From Eubacteriales bacterium (GTDB taxonomy: Bacteria > Bacillota > Clostridia > Saccharofermentanales > UBA5734): a DNA stretch of 34,384 nt. The stretch's first letter is position 1; each line of letters starts with the position of its first letter. The stretch is from assembly GCA_028684955.1 (NCBI GenBank), contig JAQUEY010000010.1:1-34384 (forward strand), given 5' to 3'. Made by a program: the position numbers and the translations under genes. The notes under the pieces were generated by a model. It had not been told where the DNA came from, did not search any database, and was given only the letters and a program-made list of their open reading frames with translations. This document shows positions 6,603 through 13,708 of the stretch, in pieces.

Positions 6603-8498
6603 CTAATCCCCTAAGCTGTCGAAAATAATCTGTCCCACACCTGATCCGGCTGCCTGCAAAACAAAAGCCGCGATCGATCCCGGCGAGGTGGCAGCATCTG
6701 TGCTGCGGCAGACTCGCAAGACACGTCCGGCGTCCACCAGCTGATGATAAGGCGATTCCAGGCGAATGCGGTCCTCATTTTCCAGAATCGGCCGGCACGG
6801 CAGGCTGAATCCAGGCGTATATGCCGGATGGCTGGTCACACCAGCAATCTGGCCATATTGCCTGCGGTCTGATTCAGCAAAAGATCGGGCTACGAGTGGA
6901 TCAGAATCGGCCAGCAACAGGAATAAGATGCCGGTGCGGTCCGAGGCAGCTGTACAGGTTTGCTGCATCATCCGCACAATTTCCAGGCCGAGGTCTTTGG
7001 CTTCGCGGCTCTGGCCATGGTGGCGGCCAACCAGCGAAACCAGGGTTTCAGCCAGCCCCGTCAAACCAATGGCCAGGCTGCCCTTGCCCAGCTGACTGGC
7101 AAGTGTCGTGGCATCAGCCTGGGCAGGGTCTGCTGCAGGTAAAGGCTGTCCATGCAAGAAGGGAAAATTACCACAGCCTAGAGACTGCAACGTTTTGTAG
7201 CGCTCAAGCAGGGAGTCGATGGCCAGGCTGAGCAGATGCTCCAGGCGCTGGTAGAACAAATTGAGATCATTGCGGGCCAGGATGGCACAGCGGGGCAAAT
7301 TGATCGTGACCGTAGCCAAGTTGGTCGTGGGTGGATCTGCAAAGGCGAATTCCGGCTGTCCAGTCTGGGCACAGCACTGGCAGGCCAGCAAGAACAGGTC
7401 GTGATTGGGGTCTCCCGGCTGCAAATTGACCCCGGCAGCGAGGCGGTAAATCAGGCGTGGCTGCTTTCGCAGCGGCGAATTCGCCGGATTCTCCCCTGCA
7501 ACTTTTCCAGCTGCCTCGAGTAATTTTCCAGTCACCAGCCGGCTTTCGGGATCTGTTTCCAATCCAAACAGGACACAGGTCTGGCTTTCTCCAGACTGGG
7601 ACTGGAAGCACTGGGTCTTGAACTGGTTGAGCACAGCATCCATGGCCTGGTACGTTGCCAGGGCGGTGTCTTCATCGGCGAGGGCGCCGGCCTGCTCTGG
7701 TGGGAGCCAATTACCAAATCTGGTTCCGAGACGCTGCCTTGTGGCCCGGACACCATCCGCCATGGCCCGGTCAAAATGCAGCAGATACACACTGCCGCTG
7801 ATTTCCTGCCGGATGCTGGCGGTAGCAACACCGGCCAGGGCAGCGTAGCTCCTGATATCGGAAGGCTGGCGGATGCTGGCCTGGCCACTCCGGAACCCCC
7901 CAGAAAAAAGAGGCCGCAGATCGATGGGCTGATCGGCATATGTCAGCGCATATGATTCAAGCTGATGGATGAAAAGGTCCAGATTCTGATGGGCCTGGCT
8001 GACAGCTGGCGACAAGACATAGAGCAAATTGTAGGAACAGGCACCCGTCCGGCCATATTTGAGCAGTTGGTCACTGGCAGTTTGCGGGATCTGGTTCATC
8101 ATGGGCGACTTGCCGGCTGCAGACGTTCCCTGCGCTGGGGTGGCCAGTGGGTTCATGGCATGGAAAGCCTGCATCAGGTGGGTCTTCATCTCGCGCACGT
8201 GCGTTCTCTGGGAGCGATACAGGATGTAGCGCTTGGCAGTTTCCGGGAAACCGGTTTCCATCAGGACCTGCTCAACCGTATCCTGGATCCGTTCGATCGT
8301 CGGACAGCGTTGTCCCATCTGGTCAATCCGCTCAGCCACCAGAGTGGCCAGTTCCAGGCTGGTCTGGCTCCGGGGCTGGGCGGGATCTTTGATGTTGGTT
8401 TCCGTGGAGGCATCGAGCGCCTTGTGGATGGCACTGGCAATTTTCTCGATGTTGAAAACGACTTCACGTCCATCCCGTTTGATGACTCTGGTGATCAT
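6603..8498 (-). CDS. ATP-cone/NrdD-like protein, truncated and without radical chemistry residues
   Basis: A 631-residue relative of class III (anaerobic) ribonucleotide reductase. The N-terminal ATP-cone is intact (VIKRDGREVVFNIEKIASAI, then PTIERIQDTVEQVL and YILYRSQR). The NrdD core is recognisable: IDLRPLFSGGF, SDIRSYAALAG, GVNLQPGDPNHDLFLLAC, TINLPR, NFPFLHGQ, GSLAIGLTGLAE, RRQYGQIAGVT, and SPYHQLVDAG at about 580-590. Radical features are missing. The TTCCQ-type segment reads LTYADQ. The loop that normally carries the thiyl cysteine before the GRGN/TINLPR motif is shortened to FADPPTTNLATVTINLPR. The protein ends at GVGQIIFDSLGD, just where the zinc cysteines and the glycyl-radical RITGY segment should follow. 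I start at the ATG at 8498 (MITRVIKRDGR) because AAGGAG lies upstream. It has its own promoter. It cannot be a working reductase; a nucleotide-binding role via the ATP-cone is speculation. Confidence 0.85.
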   Translation of the reverse strand: MITRVIKRDGREVVFNIEKIASAIHKALDASTETNIKDPAQPRSQTSLELATLVAERIDQMGQRCPTIERIQDTVEQVLMETGFPETAKRYILYRSQRTHVREMKTHLMQAFHAMNPLATPAQGTSAAGKSPMMNQIPQTASDQLLKYGRTGACSYNLLYVLSPAVSQAHQNLDLFIHQLESYALTYADQPIDLRPLFSGGFRSGQASIRQPSDIRSYAALAGVATASIRQEISGSVYLLHFDRAMADGVRATRQRLGTRFGNWLPPEQAGALADEDTALATYQAMDAVLNQFKTQCFQSQSGESQTCVLFGLETDPESRLVTGKLLEAAGKVAGENPANSPLRKQPRLIYRLAAGVNLQPGDPNHDLFLLACQCCAQTGQPEFAFADPPTTNLATVTINLPRCAILARNDLNLFYQRLEHLLSLAIDSLLERYKTLQSLGCGNFPFLHGQPLPAADPAQADATTLASQLGKGSLAIGLTGLAETLVSLVGRHHGQSREAKDLGLEIVRMMQQTCTAASDRTGILFLLLADSDPLVARSFAESDRRQYGQIAGVTSHPAYTPGFSLPCRPILENEDRIRLESPYHQLVDAGRVLRVCRSTDAATSPGSIAAFVLQAAGSGVGQIIFDSLGD

Positions 8499-8559
8499 GG
8501 CGCTACTCCTTGCCGCTGATTTTCCATTGTCCAAAAAAGTTCATGACCGGTCTTCTTTC

Positions 8560-8588
8560 AATGTAGCGGTCTTTGCCAGGAGCGTCAA
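8560..8588 (-). promoter_or_regulatory. Promoter of the NrdD-like/acetylesterase-like pair
   Basis: On the minus strand TTGACG (-35, 8588-8583) and TACATT (-10, 8565-8560) have a 17-base spacer. The predicted start is near 8553, giving a leader of roughly 55 nt before the ATG at 8498. This is the only good promoter seen ahead of the pair. Confidence 0.65.
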
Positions 8589-8617
8589 CTTGAATCACCC
8601 TGGATGCATGACAGGAC

Positions 8618-8632
8618 GCAGGACAGTCCTGC
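8618..8632. repeat. Perfect palindrome after the RNase E/G stop
   Basis: GCAGGACAGTCCTGC forms a perfect 7+1+7 dyad four bases beyond the RNase E/G stop codon. It has no T-tract on either side, so it is at best a weak terminator or 3'-end stabilising hairpin. It could also be an operator for the NrdD-like promoter about 30 bases downstream. Confidence 0.5.
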
Positions 8633-8636
8633 TTGC

Positions 8637-9704
8637 TCAGGGCACCTGGCGTACGAGTTCAAACAAGCCGAGTTTCGTCAGGCCGCCAACCGTGATCTTG
8701 CCCCGGTCTTTTCTCAGTTCAGAGGTGAAAAAACGGACCAGATCTGCCCGGTCTTCAGCATGGTGCAGGCGGATAAAGTCGACCATGACGATACCTGCCT
8801 GATTTCTCAGGCGCAGCTGGCGGGCAATTTCGCTGGCGGCCAGGTGGTTGGTCATGACACGCAGAGCTTCCGGGTCTTTGGCCTGAGCCTTTGCCGAATT
8901 GACATCGATCACCAGCAGGGCCTCGGTCTGGTCAAAGACGAGGCTGGCGCCGTTTTTCAGATGCACGTGATGGTGATGGACCTCCTGGGGTAGATTGCCC
9001 AGGCGAAACGCCGCTTGCAGGTCGAAGGTCTCCGGGCGTATGGACAGGACCGGGCGCAGAGCTGGCCATCGTTCCCGGACCAGAGTATCCAGCTCGTTGA
9101 ACAAGTCGATATCGTTGCATTGGATGGTGCGCAGGTCTGGCCTGGCCCAGTCTGCCAGGGCAGCGGCACAGACCGTGCGTGGCCGCCAGAGCAGGCGCGG
9201 GACAGGTCCGCTGCCGGATGCCCGGGCCAGAACGGCAAGATGGGCCGATTGGAGCAAGGTGGTCTCACCTGCCAGCAACGATTCCTGTTCCAAAACTGGA
9301 ACCAGTCCCAGTTTGCTACGCCGGATGATCCGCTCCTGCTCAGGCTCGTAAACTGCAAACAGGCCAGCATATTGCAGCCGGGTCGTCAACAGATGGCCCT
9401 TGCTGGCAGTCCCGTCTGGACGATGGTTTGGAATCAGGCGCCGGATCTGGACCAGGATCGCCTGGCCCGGTTTGCAGCCAGGCTCGACCTCCCGGTGTGG
9501 CAGAAGGGCGTTTTCTTCTTGTCCGATGTCGATGAAGGCGCCCAACGCCCGGTCAATGGACTCGATCCGGCCCAGGAGAATATCCTGGCGCTGGGCTGCA
9601 AGGTCTGGCTGGGGCCGGATCCATTCGACCGGCTGGCCATCTTCGACCAGGACTGACTGAGGCCAGCCGGCAGGATCACGATAGACCACAATATCCTGCA
9701 CCAT
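8637..9704 (-). CDS. rng: Ribonuclease E/G family protein, short C-terminus
   Basis: An endoribonuclease of the RNase E/G family, acting on single-stranded 5' rRNA ends and mRNA. The 355 residues contain the S1-like N-terminal region (ILLGRIESIDRALGAFIDIG, residues 43-62), a KGHLLTTRLQYAG segment, and the catalytic DNase-I-like region with both metal-binding aspartates: the D of LLVIDVNSAK and the first D of IVMVDFIRL, equivalent to E. coli D303 and D346. Full-length family members continue past GLVEMTRQR into a CPxC zinc-link and a small domain of about 100 residues. This protein stops at LGLFELVRQVP, so the zinc-link used for tetramerisation is absent. I see no continuation in other frames. 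It is last in the pgi, radical SAM, DUF2344, rng run, and pairing with the last two is common in Clostridia. The start at 9704 has only a poor ribosome site and lies 6 bases after the DUF2344 stop. Confidence 0.88.
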   Translation of the reverse strand: MVQDIVVYRDPAGWPQSVLVEDGQPVEWIRPQPDLAAQRQDILLGRIESIDRALGAFIDIGQEENALLPHREVEPGCKPGQAILVQIRRLIPNHRPDGTASKGHLLTTRLQYAGLFAVYEPEQERIIRRSKLGLVPVLEQESLLAGETTLLQSAHLAVLARASGSGPVPRLLWRPRTVCAAALADWARPDLRTIQCNDIDLFNELDTLVRERWPALRPVLSIRPETFDLQAAFRLGNLPQEVHHHHVHLKNGASLVFDQTEALLVIDVNSAKAQAKDPEALRVMTNHLAASEIARQLRLRNQAGIVMVDFIRLHHAEDRADLVRFFTSELRKDRGKITVGGLTKLGLFELVRQVP

Positions 9705-9710
9705 CTGGCT

Positions 9711-10379
9711 TTACGATCCGGCTGATTCCGGATCGTTCGAATCGAGAATCAGGGCGAGGCGAGTCACAGCACAATCGGCCGCGGCCTCAGCTGGCAAGTC
9801 TCCGTAAGTTTCCAGGGCTTTGAGGAACAGGTCCGGACGCAGGTTGGCTGAACTGCCTGCTTTGACCCGCATCTCGAGACAATCCGGTCCTTTGAGCTGG
9901 ATCTTTTCGATCAAAGGGCGGATGTCCACGTCGACCATTTTGCCCTTGCTGAATTTTTCGACCACCAGAGGCTGGGTATTGGCAATGCGGGCGATGGCTT
10001 CGGCTAGCCCTGGTGTTTCCAGCCGGTAATCGGCAGCCCGGACAAGGCTCATCAGGCTGGCCTTGGACGGAGCTGCCCGGTTGGCAGCCAGGATCGCAAA
10101 ACCAGTTGGGAGGGAACGGTTAAGCCGGTCCATCACGTCGGCCGGCTCAAGGTCTTCCTCCAGTGAAAGGTCGAGGTAATCGCCGGCTGTGGCCAGACCG
10201 ACGCTGATCGGCAAGGCAAAGGTCATCTGCGGGCGCGGATTGTAGCCTTGCGACCAGCAGATCGGCAGGCCGGCCCGGCGGATCGAACGTTCGAAGGTGC
10301 GCATCATGTCGAGATGGGCCAGCCAGATTGCGGGTTCCCGGCGCGAGAAGCGCAGGCGAACGATGAAGGTCTCACTCAT
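9711..10379 (-). CDS. TIGR03936/DUF2344 radical-SAM-associated protein
   Basis: A 222-residue protein of the family that accompanies TIGR03960 radical SAM proteins, either fused to them or, as here, as a separate downstream gene. Recognisable features are VRLRFSRREPAIWLAHLDMMRTFERSIRRAGLP near the start and WSQGYNPRPQMTFALPISVGLATAGDYLDLSL, which match the family's N-terminal domain. The biochemical function is not established; a role in RNA or ribosome-related modification has been suggested only from its neighbourhood with RNase G and ribosomal protein genes. The ATG at 10379 is chosen because GGAGG lies 8 bases upstream; a GTG at 10388 sits too close to that site. It overlaps the radical SAM gene's stop by 8 bases, implying translational coupling. 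Confidence 0.88.
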   Translation of the reverse strand: MSETFIVRLRFSRREPAIWLAHLDMMRTFERSIRRAGLPICWSQGYNPRPQMTFALPISVGLATAGDYLDLSLEEDLEPADVMDRLNRSLPTGFAILAANRAAPSKASLMSLVRAADYRLETPGLAEAIARIANTQPLVVEKFSKGKMVDVDIRPLIEKIQLKGPDCLEMRVKAGSSANLRPDLFLKALETYGDLPAEAAADCAVTRLALILDSNDPESAGS

Positions 10380-12246
10380 AGCAGACACCTCCGCCGAAAC
10401 ACTGGGCCCCGCAGGCAGAGCATTGTTCGCGACATTCGGGAGTTGTCTGGGCGAGGATGGCCTGCTGGTATTCGGACCAGAGGAAATCCTCCGTTACGCC
10501 GCAGTCTATGTGAGACCAGGGGAAAATCTCCTGGCGCGACCGCTCGCGGCGGGCATAGAAATTAGGGTCAAGACCTGCTTTTTCGAGGCAGTCGATCCAG
10601 AGATCGTATTTGAACTGCTCATCCCAGGCATCAAAACGGGCACCGCCTCTAAAGGCTGCTTCGATCACCTTGCCCAAGCGGCGGTCACCGCGGGCGAGGA
10701 CGCCTTCGATATAGGATTGCCGCGGTTCATGCCATTTGTAGCGGACCGAACGGCTGTGGCGCAGCAGGTCCTTCAGATGCATCTGGTGGCTTTTCATCGT
10801 TTCAGTGTCCGCCTGGGGCGACCACTGGAAAGGTGTGAATGGCTTGGGGATGAACATGGCTGTACTCAGGGACAGTTCCAGCCGCTTGGGCCGTTCAAAA
10901 CGCGGCAAGGACTGGTAGAGTTTCTCGATGGCCTGGGCCAGATGGGCGATGCCCTCGACGTCTTCAATCGTCTCGGTCGGCAGGCCGAGCATGAAATAGA
11001 GCTTGGCGCCGCTCCAGCCGCCACGCAGGGCCAGTTCCATCGCCTTGAGGAGATCTTCCTCGGTGATGTTCTTGTTGATGACATCACGGAGGCGCTGGGT
11101 GCCAGCTTCCGGGGCAAAGGTCAGGCCTCCCTTCCGGGTGCTGGAGGCCTTTTCCATCAACTCGAGTGAGAAATTGTCCAGGCGCAGCGAGGGCAGGGAA
11201 ATGCTCGTATGATGAGGGGTCAGTTCGCACAGCAGGCCATCGGTCAGTTCCGAAAGGGCGCTGTAATCCGATGTGGAAAGAGACAACATGCCGACCTCAT
11301 CATAACCGGTGGTTTTTTCCATCTCCAGAGCCTGGTTGACCAGAACCGCTGGTTTCTTCTCACGCACCGGGCGGTAGATCATGCCAGCCTGGCAAAAACG
11401 GCAGCCACGGGTACAGCCGCGAAACAGCTCGAGGAAGATGCGGTCATGGACGATCTCGGTGTTGGGAACGATGCTCTGGGTCGGGAAATACGCCTGGTCG
11501 AGGTCAAGGATGATGCGTTTGCGGATGGTCGCCGGCACACCGGTCCGGTTGGGCAGGATCGCCTGGACGGTGCCGTCATTCTTGTACGTGACTGTGTAGA
11601 ACGAAGGCACATAGACGCCTTCGATCTGGGCAGCCGCAAGCAAGAATCCCTCGCGGGTGCGCGTGTCGCCGCTGGCCTTCCAGTGCAGGTAGCAATCGAC
11701 GACTTCGGAGAGGACTTCTTCGCCTTCGCCAATGATGACCAGGTCAAAAAAGTCTGCCATCGGCTCGATGTTGTAGACCACGGGGCCGCCGGCCATGACG
11801 AAGGGATCATCAAGGGTGCGGTCGGCCGTGCGCAAGGGTACGCGGCCGAGGTCAAGCATGTCGAGCACGGAGGTGAAAGCCAGTTCATACTGCAGAGTGA
11901 AGCCCAGGAGGTCGAACTCATGGAGCGGCGTGCGTGACTCGAGCGCAAACAACGGCAAGTTCTCTCGACGCATCCGGTCAGCCATGTCTGTCCAAGGCGC
12001 AAAAACACGCTCACACCAGACGTCCGGCCGCTCGTTGAGCAGGTGATAGAGAATGCGCAGGGCAAGGTTGGACATGCCAATTTCGTAGGTGTCGGGGAAA
12101 CAGAACGCATAGCGCAAGAAAGGCCGGAGCGCCTGTTCGGCAGCCTCCGGCACGGTCTTTACAATGCTGTTCCATTCCCCACCGGTATAGCGCGCCGGCT
12201 TTTCGACCGACGCCAGCAGATGGCGGGGCAGGTTGACAGTTGACAT
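10372..12246 (-). CDS. TIGR03960-family B12-binding radical SAM protein
   Basis: A 624-residue radical SAM enzyme of unknown substrate. The N-terminal ~200 residues resemble a cobalamin-binding-like domain (CFPDTYEIGMSNLALRILYHLLN). The radical SAM core carries the 4Fe-4S motif FRGCTRGCRFCQAG with cysteines at about 278, 282 and 285. FAPEAGTQRLRDVINKN and FMLGLPTET are SAM-barrel segments, and KPFTPFQW is family-specific. The C-terminus has a second cysteine cluster, CSACGAQCFGGGVC, perhaps binding zinc or a second iron-sulfur cluster. The next gene encodes its usual partner, DUF2344. The upstream gene is pgi, with an 11-base gap. The SD sequence is weak and distant (AAAGGA about 14 bases before the ATG), so it may depend on coupling. 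The family assignment is firm; the reaction is unknown. Confidence 0.92.
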   Translation of the reverse strand: MSTVNLPRHLLASVEKPARYTGGEWNSIVKTVPEAAEQALRPFLRYAFCFPDTYEIGMSNLALRILYHLLNERPDVWCERVFAPWTDMADRMRRENLPLFALESRTPLHEFDLLGFTLQYELAFTSVLDMLDLGRVPLRTADRTLDDPFVMAGGPVVYNIEPMADFFDLVIIGEGEEVLSEVVDCYLHWKASGDTRTREGFLLAAAQIEGVYVPSFYTVTYKNDGTVQAILPNRTGVPATIRKRIILDLDQAYFPTQSIVPNTEIVHDRIFLELFRGCTRGCRFCQAGMIYRPVREKKPAVLVNQALEMEKTTGYDEVGMLSLSTSDYSALSELTDGLLCELTPHHTSISLPSLRLDNFSLELMEKASSTRKGGLTFAPEAGTQRLRDVINKNITEEDLLKAMELALRGGWSGAKLYFMLGLPTETIEDVEGIAHLAQAIEKLYQSLPRFERPKRLELSLSTAMFIPKPFTPFQWSPQADTETMKSHQMHLKDLLRHSRSVRYKWHEPRQSYIEGVLARGDRRLGKVIEAAFRGGARFDAWDEQFKYDLWIDCLEKAGLDPNFYARRERSRQEIFPWSHIDCGVTEDFLWSEYQQAILAQTTPECREQCSACGAQCFGGGVCYE

Positions 12247-12257
12247 GAAGGGTGTAC

Positions 12258-13604
12258 TTATCCTTTCAGGCGCGCTTCGAGTTCAGCCTTGCGCGCTTCA
12301 AAGCCCGGTTTGCCGAGCAGGGCATACATGTTCTTCTTGTAGTCTTCGACGCCGGGCTGGTCAAAGGGATTGACCGCCAGCAGATAGCCGCTGATGCCGC
12401 AGGCTTTCTCGAAGAAATAGACCAGCTGGCCGAGGTTGTAGGCATCCAGTTCCGGCACGACGATGCGGAAATTGGGCACACCGCCATCGACATGGGCCAG
12501 GACCGTGCCTTGGGCGGCCTTGTGGTTGACCAGGTCCATATCGAGCCCAGCGAGGAAATTGAGGCCGTCGAGGTTTTGCGGATCCGTGGGGATCTCGACA
12601 CTGCGGCGTGGTTTTTCGACATCGATCAGGGTCTCGAACAGCTGGCGCTGGCCATCCTGGACATACTGGCCCATCGAATGGAGGTCGGTCGAGTTGTCGA
12701 CACCGGCCGGGAAAATGCCTTTGCCATCCTTGCCTTCGCTCTCACCAAACAGCTGTTTCCACCATTCGGTGAAAAAGTGCAGGCTCGGCTCGTAATTGAC
12801 CATGATCTCGATGTTGTAGCCTTTGCGGAGCAAGACATTGCGCGCGGCAGCATACTGGTAGCAGGCATTCTCGGACAGTTCCGGATTACGGAACTCTTTC
12901 ATGGCGTCCTTGGCGCCGCGCATGAGCTCGCGGATATCGACACCTGCCACGGCAATCGGCAGCAGGCCAACAGCGGTCAGGATCGAATAGCGTCCACCGA
13001 CGTCATCCGGTACGACGAAGGTCTCGTAGCCCTCACCATCAGCGAGGCCTTTGAGGGCGCCGCGAGCCTGGTCGGTTGTGGCATAGATGCGGGAACGGGC
13101 CCCTTCCTTGCCGTATTTTTCTTCCATGTAGGCTTTGAAGATACGGAAAGCGATCGCCGGTTCGGTGGTCGTGCCGGACTTGGAGATCACATTGACCGAG
13201 ACGTCCTTGCCCTCGAGCAGGTCGAACAAATCGGCCAGGTAGGTGGAGCTGATCGAGTTGCCGGCAAAAATGATCTGCGGACCTTTGCGCTGGCGTTTGG
13301 TGAGCAGGTTGTTGAAAGAGTGGGTCAAAAGCTCGATCGCAGCTCTGGCACCGAGATAGGATCCACCGATGCCGATGACGATCAGGACGTCTGAATCTTT
13401 GCGGATCTTGGCTGCAGCTTTGCGGATGCGGGCAAATTCCGTTTTGTCATACTTGACCGGTAATTCGACCCAGCCGAGGTAGTCGTTGCCTGGGCCGCTT
13501 TTCTGGTGCAGCTGGACATGGGCGACGGTGACCTGGGGAGCAATGTAGTCGATTTCTTCCTGGCGCATAAAGCCCAGGGCATTGCTGTAATCAAAACGTA
13601 GCAT
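12258..13604 (-). CDS. pgi: Glucose-6-phosphate isomerase
   Basis: Interconverts glucose-6-phosphate and fructose-6-phosphate (glycolysis). The 448-residue length is characteristic of the Gram-positive/Thermotoga-type enzyme rather than the ~550-residue proteobacterial form. Visible motifs: [18 protein letters not shown] (about 75-92), the phosphate-binding [14 protein letters not shown] (about 140-153), the [14 protein letters not shown] signature, and [17 protein letters not shown] with the catalytic histidine region. The start at 13604 has an excellent AAGGAGG site. The gene is preceded by a promoter and by a GC-rich hairpin followed by six T residues directly before the ribosome site, suggesting leader control. 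It heads the run continuing into the TIGR03960 radical SAM, DUF2344 and rng genes. Confidence 0.97.
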   Translation of the reverse strand: MLRFDYSNALGFMRQEEIDYIAPQVTVAHVQLHQKSGPGNDYLGWVELPVKYDKTEFARIRKAAAKIRKDSDVLIVIGIGGSYLGARAAIELLTHSFNNLLTKRQRKGPQIIFAGNSISSTYLADLFDLLEGKDVSVNVISKSGTTTEPAIAFRIFKAYMEEKYGKEGARSRIYATTDQARGALKGLADGEGYETFVVPDDVGGRYSILTAVGLLPIAVAGVDIRELMRGAKDAMKEFRNPELSENACYQYAAARNVLLRKGYNIEIMVNYEPSLHFFTEWWKQLFGESEGKDGKGIFPAGVDNSTDLHSMGQYVQDGQRQLFETLIDVEKPRRSVEIPTDPQNLDGLNFLAGLDMDLVNHKAAQGTVLAHVDGGVPNFRIVVPELDAYNLGQLVYFFEKACGISGYLLAVNPFDQPGVEDYKKNMYALLGKPGFEARKAELEARLKG

Positions 13605-13617
13605 GGGGATCCTCCTT

Positions 13618-13651
13618 AAAAAATCACCGCGGCTGGCAAGTCAGACCGCGG
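13618..13651 (-). promoter_or_regulatory. Attenuator-like hairpin with U-tract in the pgi leader
   Basis: On the minus strand CCGCGG-T-CTG (13651-13642) pairs with CAG-CCGCGG (13635-13627), leaving one bulged T and a 6-base loop. TGATTTTTT follows and abuts the AAGGAGG ribosome site (13617-13611). It has the form of an intrinsic terminator but sits between the predicted pgi promoter and pgi. It may therefore be a conditional attenuator, a 5' stability hairpin, or the terminator of the upstream radical SAM gene if the promoter call is wrong. Confidence 0.55.
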
Positions 13652-13664
13652 CTCTTGCTTGACC

Positions 13665-13694
13665 AGTATAATGCAGAAATGTCGGTTCACGCAA
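13665..13694 (-). promoter_or_regulatory. Promoter upstream of pgi
   Basis: On the minus strand TTGCGT (-35, 13694-13689) and TATACT (-10, 13670-13665) have an 18-base spacer. Transcription would begin near 13658, so the hairpin at 13651-13618 would form the very 5' end of the transcript. Confidence 0.55.
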
Positions 13695-13708
13695 GAAATA
13701 CGGTCTGT

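Noticed and set aside
12252-13394. 380-codon plus-strand open frame opposite pgi
   Set aside because: pgi on the other strand is unmistakable. The frame is rich in Gly, Asp, Ala and Ile with no recognisable domain, as expected for antisense shadows in GC-rich DNA.
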